Of a stretch of DNA of 64,000 nucleotides, positions 59,750 through 64,000 are shown one piece after another; the stretch's first letter is position 1; every line of letters starts with the position of its first letter. The stretch covers positions 1,798,001 through 1,862,000 of the forward strand of contig NZ_FNUB01000005.1 of the NCBI RefSeq assembly GCF_900105985.1, written 5' to 3'. Source of the stretch: Tenacibaculum sp. MAR_2010_89. Lineage in GTDB: Bacteria > Bacteroidota > Bacteroidia > Flavobacteriales > Flavobacteriaceae. The notes beneath the pieces are model-generated. The model saw nothing but the letters and a program-made list of their open reading frames with translations. It ran no database searches and was not told the DNA's origin. Both the position numbers and the translations under genes were made by a program.

Positions 59750-60129
59750 AACACGATTAGGGTGTGTTTAAGGTGTTTTTTTTAAGTGAATGGTACTGCT
59801 TATTGGTTTTTTCATAATAAGGTCTTAAGGTTAATTTATAGAGTTTGTTTAAATAGTTTTTAAATATATAAAACTTCACTATTATAGTTTTTTGTTATTA
59901 TTGTGGTGTGACTTTTTTTTATAAAAAGTTTCTAAATAAATGTAGAATGTAAATAAAAGTTAATTATATTTGCATCGTTTATTAGAAACGTCCCCCCAAA
60001 CTATAGATTTGTCGTTGTAACGGCTAAATGTATTTTTTTGGGGGCTTTTTTATGCCCTCCATGTAATTTATTAAAATTAAAATAACACTAAATATAGTGT
60101 TGTAACAATATATACTAAATTCAATTTAT
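59750..60129. other. Intergenic region ahead of the adhesin gene
   Basis: This 380-bp gap holds no credible gene. It contains a possible terminator of the cysteine desulfurase gene (AACAC near 59760 with GTGTTTTTTTT near 59783), a structured RNA candidate (59965-60051), and an AACACTA (60084-60090) / TAGTGTT (60095-60101) hairpin 28 bases before the adhesin ATG. The last hairpin could mask or mark the ribosome start. Confidence 0.6.
59965..60051 (+). ncRNA. Candidate structured small RNA or attenuating leader
   Basis: The -7 box TATATTTG (59965-59972) is followed by a small hairpin CGTTT (59976-59980) / AAACG (59986-59990). A larger stem then has arms CCCCCAAA (59993-60000) and TTTGGGGG (60037-60044), enclosing a second hairpin (GTCGT 60011-60015 / ACGGC 60020-60024 with one G-U pair). 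The outer stem is followed by C and six Ts (60046-60051), an intrinsic terminator. The unit would be about 75 bases long. It lies 78 bases before the adhesin gene, so it could be a separate sRNA or its leader. Confidence 0.5.
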
Positions 60130-63100
60130 ATGGAGAAGTATTACTTTTCAAGAATAAGAGTTAATGCAGCTTTGGTGGCTTTTTTCTTATTTTCTTTTTT
60201 GTTTTCTTTTAATTCTTACAGTCAATGTGGGTTTGCTTCTAATGGAGGAACTGGTTTTACATGGTATAATACTGGTTTAACTGTAACACCAACAGTTGCT
60301 ACTCAATTAACACCTAATTATTATACTGGAGGCTATTTTCTAATGAATGTAGTTACTGGAGGTGTTTATAATGTAAATACTTGTGGGGAAGCTACATATG
60401 ATACCCAGTTGTCTCTATATAATAATGGAACTGGAGGTTTTTTAGCTTATAATGATGATAGTTGTGGTACTCAATCAAGTGTTAGTTATACATCAACTTT
60501 TACAGGAGTTGTTAGGGTAGTTTTTACAGAGTTTAATTGTAATGGTTTTGTTAATACAAGTACTCCTTTTAGTCAAATTGAATATTCAGGAACTGTCCCT
60601 GTAACTGATACTGATGGAGATGGTGTAGCTGATGGCTCTGATATATGTAATGGTTTTGATGATAATAATAATGCTGATGGAGATACAGTACCTGATGGTT
60701 GTGATTACGATGATGATAATGATGGAATATTAGATATTAATGAATTAGGAATTTGTGCAACAAGTAATTCTACGTTAAATTGGAATAATTTATATGCAGA
60801 GAGTACTAGTACAACTGATCCTGCTTTAGGAGATGATCCAGTTGTTGCTAATGCTAATTTAACTGTTAATGGAACAGGAGTAAGGTTAACTAGAGATGGA
60901 GGTGGGCTATCCACACAAGAGTATAGAGTTAATAATTTTGAGAGCTCGGGTTCTTCTTATACTTTATATCAAAAAGCAGAAAACGGAGGAGAATCTAGAC
61001 ATAGTTTTGAGTTTGATGAACCAGTGTATAATTTAGGTTTTACTCTTATAGATGTTGATGAAGGTGGTGGAAATACTACGTTTATAGATGAAGTAGAATT
61101 AATTTTGACTAAAACAGACGGAACTACACATACATTAAGTGCTTCTGAATATACATTAGATGGGCAAACATTTGCTTCTAATGCTTTTAGAGGACAAACA
61201 GCTAGTCGTGATAGAGATGTAGTAATAAATGGGGTACAAGCGTGGATTATTAAACTAGAAGTTGTATATAAAAACTTAACAACAGCACCTGTAGCTAGTC
61301 AATTCCAATTTGCAGGTTTAAGTAATTTTACATTTTGTAACACCCATTTAGATTCTGATAATGACGGAAGACCAAACTATTTAGATACAGATTCTGATAA
61401 TGATGGTTGTTTTGATGCTTTAGAAGGTAGTAATACAGGGTTAACATTATCAAGTGTTGATAGTAATGGTAGATTAACTGGAGGTGTTGGTTCTACTGGT
61501 ATTCCTAGTTCTGCTGGAGCTGGTCAAACTAATGTTAGTTCAACAAACTCTGGTGTAACAGGTGGCCAATGTGATGATGATGGAGATGGAGTAATTAATA
61601 CTTCTGATGTTTGTGATGGTTATGATGATGCGATTAATAGTGATGGAGATACAGTGCCAGATGGTTGTGATTTAGATGATGATAATGACGGTATTTTAGA
61701 TGCTGTTGAAGGATATTGTGATCAACCATTAGTTGCTAATTCTACTTCTGGTTCGGGAACTTTACAAGATCAGTTGTACTTTTTTAATTGGACAGGAACT
61801 GATTTTACTAATGGTATACAAAATGGAGATTCTCAAACATTTAATTTACCGGATGGCTTAGTTGTAACAGCTACATTTTCAAATGCAACTGGAAATACAA
61901 GTTCATTCATTCCAACGGATATGAATACATGGAGTGGTTCAAGCCTTAAGGATATGTATAATACTTCAGGAACAACTGAAGCTTTTTATGGAACAGTTAA
62001 TGGAGCAGATGTGTCTTTCACTGTTACGTTTACAGCAACTAAATCTGGTAATCCTTATCCTTTATATTTATTGGCATTAGATGCTGAAGCTACAGCATCT
62101 GGTAGTGAGTCAATTCAGTTTAATACGAATGGAGGTGATTGGACTCTTTTAGAATCAATTGGAACTGGAGGTTCTTTTTCTGGTGCAGGTTCAAAAACTT
62201 TAATAGATACATCAACAACGTTAGGTAATAATTCTATTTATTATTCTGAAAATGCTTCTGTTTTAAATGTTACTATAAATCAAGGGGGGCTTGAAGGTGT
62301 TGCTTTTGGTATTCGTTTACTTTGTGATACGGATAGTGATGGAATTCCTAATTTAAGAGATACAGATAGTGATAATGACGGGTGTCCTGATTCAGTAGAA
62401 TCTGGAGGAACAGATGCTACTAAAGATGGAGTTTTAGACGGAACTGGTTTCGATAGTAGTGGTCGAGTAACTGGAGGAACAGGAGGTTATAATGGAGTTA
62501 ATGGAACTGAAATTATTAGTGAAGTGATTTCGAACGTTGTCATAACACCTGATCCGGCTTCAGTTTGTACTGGTAGTAATATAACATTAACAGCTACACC
62601 AACTGGACTTCGAGTTACTAATTTTGGAACAACCGGAGCAACAGGAGATGATATAACAACAGCTATTCCTTCAGGAGATTATGTGTATAAATGGTTTTTA
62701 GGAACTAGTACTACTCCTTTAACAAATGTAGCACCTTATAGTGGTACTTCTACTGCTTCTTTAGTAATTACAAATGCAACAGCAGGTTTATCTGGTAATA
62801 ATTATAGAGTTGAAGTAACATCAACAAATAATAGTTGTCCACAAGAAGATACAGTAGCATTAACGGTTAATACTACTCCAGCAACACCAACAGTAAGTGT
62901 AACAGCAGCAAGCTGTTCAAGTGCAGCGGTAGTAACGGTAACAAATTATGTAGCAAGTGGTGTTACGTATACCTCTAGTCCAGCAGGCTTAACCGTAGGA
63001 GCAGGAGGAGTTGTAAGCGGAGGAGTAGATGGAACTTCTTATACCATTACAGCTACTAGTACCAGCGCAGGAAGTTGTCCAAGTACGGCCTCTTCAAGCT

Positions 63101-64000
63101 TTACTAATGATACCGATAGTCAATTAACAGTACCGAGTACGCCAGTAGTAAGTGTAACAGCAGCAAGCTGTTCAAGTGCAGCGGTAGTCACGGTAACAAA
63201 TTATGTAGCAAGCGGGGTAACCTATACCTCTAGTCCAGCAGGTTTAACCGTAGGAGCTGGTGGAGTTGTAAGCGGAGGAGTAGATGGAACTTCTTATACG
63301 ATTACTGCTACTAGTACCAGCGCAGGAAGTTGTCCAAGTACGGCCTCTTCAAGCTTTACGAATGATACCGATAGTCAATTAACAGTACCGAGTACACCAG
63401 CAGTAAGTGTAACAGCAGCAAGCTGTTCAAGTGCAGCGGTAGTCACGGTAACAAATTATGTAGCAAGTGGTGTAACCTATACCTCTAGTCCAGCAGGCTT
63501 AACCGTAGGAGCAGGAGGAGTTGTAAGCGGAGGAGTAGATGGAACTTCTTATACGATTACTGCTACTAGTACAAGCGCAGGAAGTTGTCCAAGTACGGCC
63601 TCTTCAAGCTTTACTAATGATACCGATAGTCAATTAACAGTACCGAGTACACCGGCAGTAAGTGTAACAGCAGCAAGCTGTTCAAGTGCAGCGGTAGTAA
63701 CGGTAACAAATTATGTAGCAAGTGGTGTAACCTATACCTCTAGTCCAGCAGGATTAACCGTAGGAGCAGGAGGAGTAGTAAGCGGAGGAGTAGATGGAAC
63801 TTCATATACGATTACTGCTACTAGTACTAGCGCAGGAAGTTGTCCAAGTACGGCCTCTTCAAGTTTTACTAATGATACCGATAGTCAATTAACAGTACCG
63901 AGTACGCCAGTAGTAAGTGTAACAGCAGCTAGCTGTTCAAGTGCAGCGGTAGTAACGGTAACAAATTATGTAGCAAGTGGTGTAACCTATACTTCTAGTC
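60130..64000 (+). CDS. Giant secreted adhesin with TSP3 repeats and tandem repeats, 5' part
   Basis: The frame is open from ATG 60130 to the right edge, about 1290 residues, so the C-terminus is missing. It has a signal peptide (SRIRVNAALVAFFLFSFLF to SYSQ, about residue 32) and several Ca2+-binding thrombospondin type 3 segments (DTDGDGVADGSDICNGFDD, CDDDGDGVINTSDVCDG, DSDNDGRPNYLDTDSDNDG, DTDSDGIPNLRDTDSDNDG). These alternate with beta-sandwich stretches. An Ig-like segment (SNVVITPDPASVCTGSNITL) follows near residue 800, then 85-residue repeats. This is the pattern of flavobacterial cell-surface adhesins exported by the type IX system; the sorting domain, if any, is outside the window. GC content is visibly higher in the repeat array than in the rest. 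Confidence 0.9.
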   Translation, partial: MEKYYFSRIRVNAALVAFFLFSFLFSFNSYSQCGFASNGGTGFTWYNTGLTVTPTVATQLTPNYYTGGYFLMNVVTGGVYNVNTCGEATYDTQLSLYNNGTGGFLAYNDDSCGTQSSVSYTSTFTGVVRVVFTEFNCNGFVNTSTPFSQIEYSGTVPVTDTDGDGVADGSDICNGFDDNNNADGDTVPDGCDYDDDNDGILDINELGICATSNSTLNWNNLYAESTSTTDPALGDDPVVANANLTVNGTGVRLTRDGGGLSTQEYRVNNFESSGSSYTLYQKAENGGESRHSFEFDEPVYNLGFTLIDVDEGGGNTTFIDEVELILTKTDGTTHTLSASEYTLDGQTFASNAFRGQTASRDRDVVINGVQAWIIKLEVVYKNLTTAPVASQFQFAGLSNFTFCNTHLDSDNDGRPNYLDTDSDNDGCFDALEGSNTGLTLSSVDSNGRLTGGVGSTGIPSSAGAGQTNVSSTNSGVTGGQCDDDGDGVINTSDVCDGYDDAINSDGDTVPDGCDLDDDNDGILDAVEGYCDQPLVANSTSGSGTLQDQLYFFNWTGTDFTNGIQNGDSQTFNLPDGLVVTATFSNATGNTSSFIPTDMNTWSGSSLKDMYNTSGTTEAFYGTVNGADVSFTVTFTATKSGNPYPLYLLALDAEATASGSESIQFNTNGGDWTLLESIGTGGSFSGAGSKTLIDTSTTLGNNSIYYSENASVLNVTINQGGLEGVAFGIRLLCDTDSDGIPNLRDTDSDNDGCPDSVESGGTDATKDGVLDGTGFDSSGRVTGGTGGYNGVNGTEIISEVISNVVITPDPASVCTGSNITLTATPTGLRVTNFGTTGATGDDITTAIPSGDYVYKWFLGTSTTPLTNVAPYSGTSTASLVITNATAGLSGNNYRVEVTSTNNSCPQEDTVALTVNTTPATPTVSVTAASCSSAAVVTVTNYVASGVTYTSSPAGLTVGAGGVVSGGVDGTSYTITATSTSAGSCPSTASSSFTNDTDSQLTVPSTPVVSVTAASCSSAAVVTVTNYVASGVTYTSSPAGLTVGAGGVVSGGVDGTSYTITATSTSAGSCPSTASSSFTNDTDSQLTVPSTPAVSVTAASCSSAAVVTVTNYVASGVTYTSSPAGLTVGAGGVVSGGVDGTSYTITATSTSAGSCPSTASSSFTNDTDSQLTVPSTPAVSVTAASCSSAAVVTVTNYVASGVTYTSSPAGLTVGAGGVVSGGVDGTSYTITATSTSAGSCPSTASSSFTNDTDSQLTVPSTPVVSVTAASCSSAAVVTVTNYVASGVTYTSS
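62893..64000 (+). repeat. Tandem 255-bp coding repeats (4 complete plus partial)
   Basis: The word AGTGTAACAGC starts at 62896, 63151, 63406, 63661 and 63916, exactly 255 bases apart, so 85 residues per unit. Four units are complete and a fifth is cut by the window edge. Each unit begins SVTAASCSSAAVVTVTNYVA and includes two cysteines (ASCSS and GSCPS). Most base differences between copies are synonymous; by eye the main amino-acid variation is one position before Val-Ser (Thr, Val, Ala, Ala, Val). Confidence 0.95.

Noticed and set aside
60705..60914. Minus-strand open frame inside the adhesin gene
   Set aside because: It is antisense to a continuous coding region with repeated GAT triplets and has no features of a real gene.

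Overview
The window is AT-rich DNA from a member of the Bacteroidota, most likely a marine Flavobacteriaceae of the Tenacibaculum/Polaribacter type. The evidence is -7 promoter boxes of the form TAnnTTTG, families largely confined to this phylum (DUF4834, DUF5683, DUF6428, DUF4159, flavobacterial parA-parB-dapB-lepB order), sensor kinases and AraC regulators carrying TPR or membrane modules, and a giant secreted adhesin with thrombospondin type 3 repeats. No rRNA, tRNA, CRISPR array, insertion sequence or prophage was recognised. The genus is inference.

Region 1 (1-11622) is a compact minus-strand operon combining the gene families of the E. coli yjfIJKLM and yqiJK loci: DUF2170 protein, PspA/IM30, YqiJ-like membrane protein, YqiK-like flotillin, a 1618-residue AAA+ ATPase, a DUF4178-like protein, a lipoprotein and a DUF350 membrane protein cut by the left edge. 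It looks like a membrane-stress or membrane-remodelling machine. A divergent XRE-S24-like regulator sits at its head.

Region 2 (11628-20240) holds a two-component system, a beta-propeller lipoprotein paired with a metallophosphoesterase, and an overlapping ndh, zinc-ribbon, membrane protein and AraC/GyrI operon. Region 3 (20298-34523) carries an ArsR/DUF6428 pair, a flavoprotein, a class III PPK2, a DEDD exonuclease, a GH3/serine hydrolase fusion for cell-wall turnover, an acyltransferase, a bile-acid-symporter-family transporter, a hairpin-rich intergenic segment with a duplicated inverted repeat, a membrane AraC regulator, rsmE, a GNAT protein and an outer-membrane protein with a highly charged tail.

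Region 4 (34692-46074) contains a YfhO-like membrane protein, a TPR/AraC sensor-regulator and a six-gene surface polysaccharide operon (methyltransferase, two WecB-type epimerases, two glycosyltransferases, flippase) in which three consecutive genes start with TTG. Region 5 (46160-57970) is core: CRP-like regulator, wbqC, lepB, dapB, DUF5683, parB, parA, a lipoprotein, dnaN, an LpxR-like deacylase, tandem class I PPK2 genes, and an arsenate-reductase-like gene broken in a T8 tract. Region 6 (58052-64000) has an Smr protein, a cysteine desulfurase, a structured RNA candidate, and the 5' 3.9 kb of a giant adhesin whose visible end is an array of 255-bp repeats.

The best candidates for new biology are the merged PspA/flotillin/AAA+ operon, two short promoter-to-terminator units that look like small RNAs or leaders (about 39180-39290 and 59965-60051), the paired inverted repeats at 29770-30067, and the homopolymer frameshift in the ArsC-like gene.
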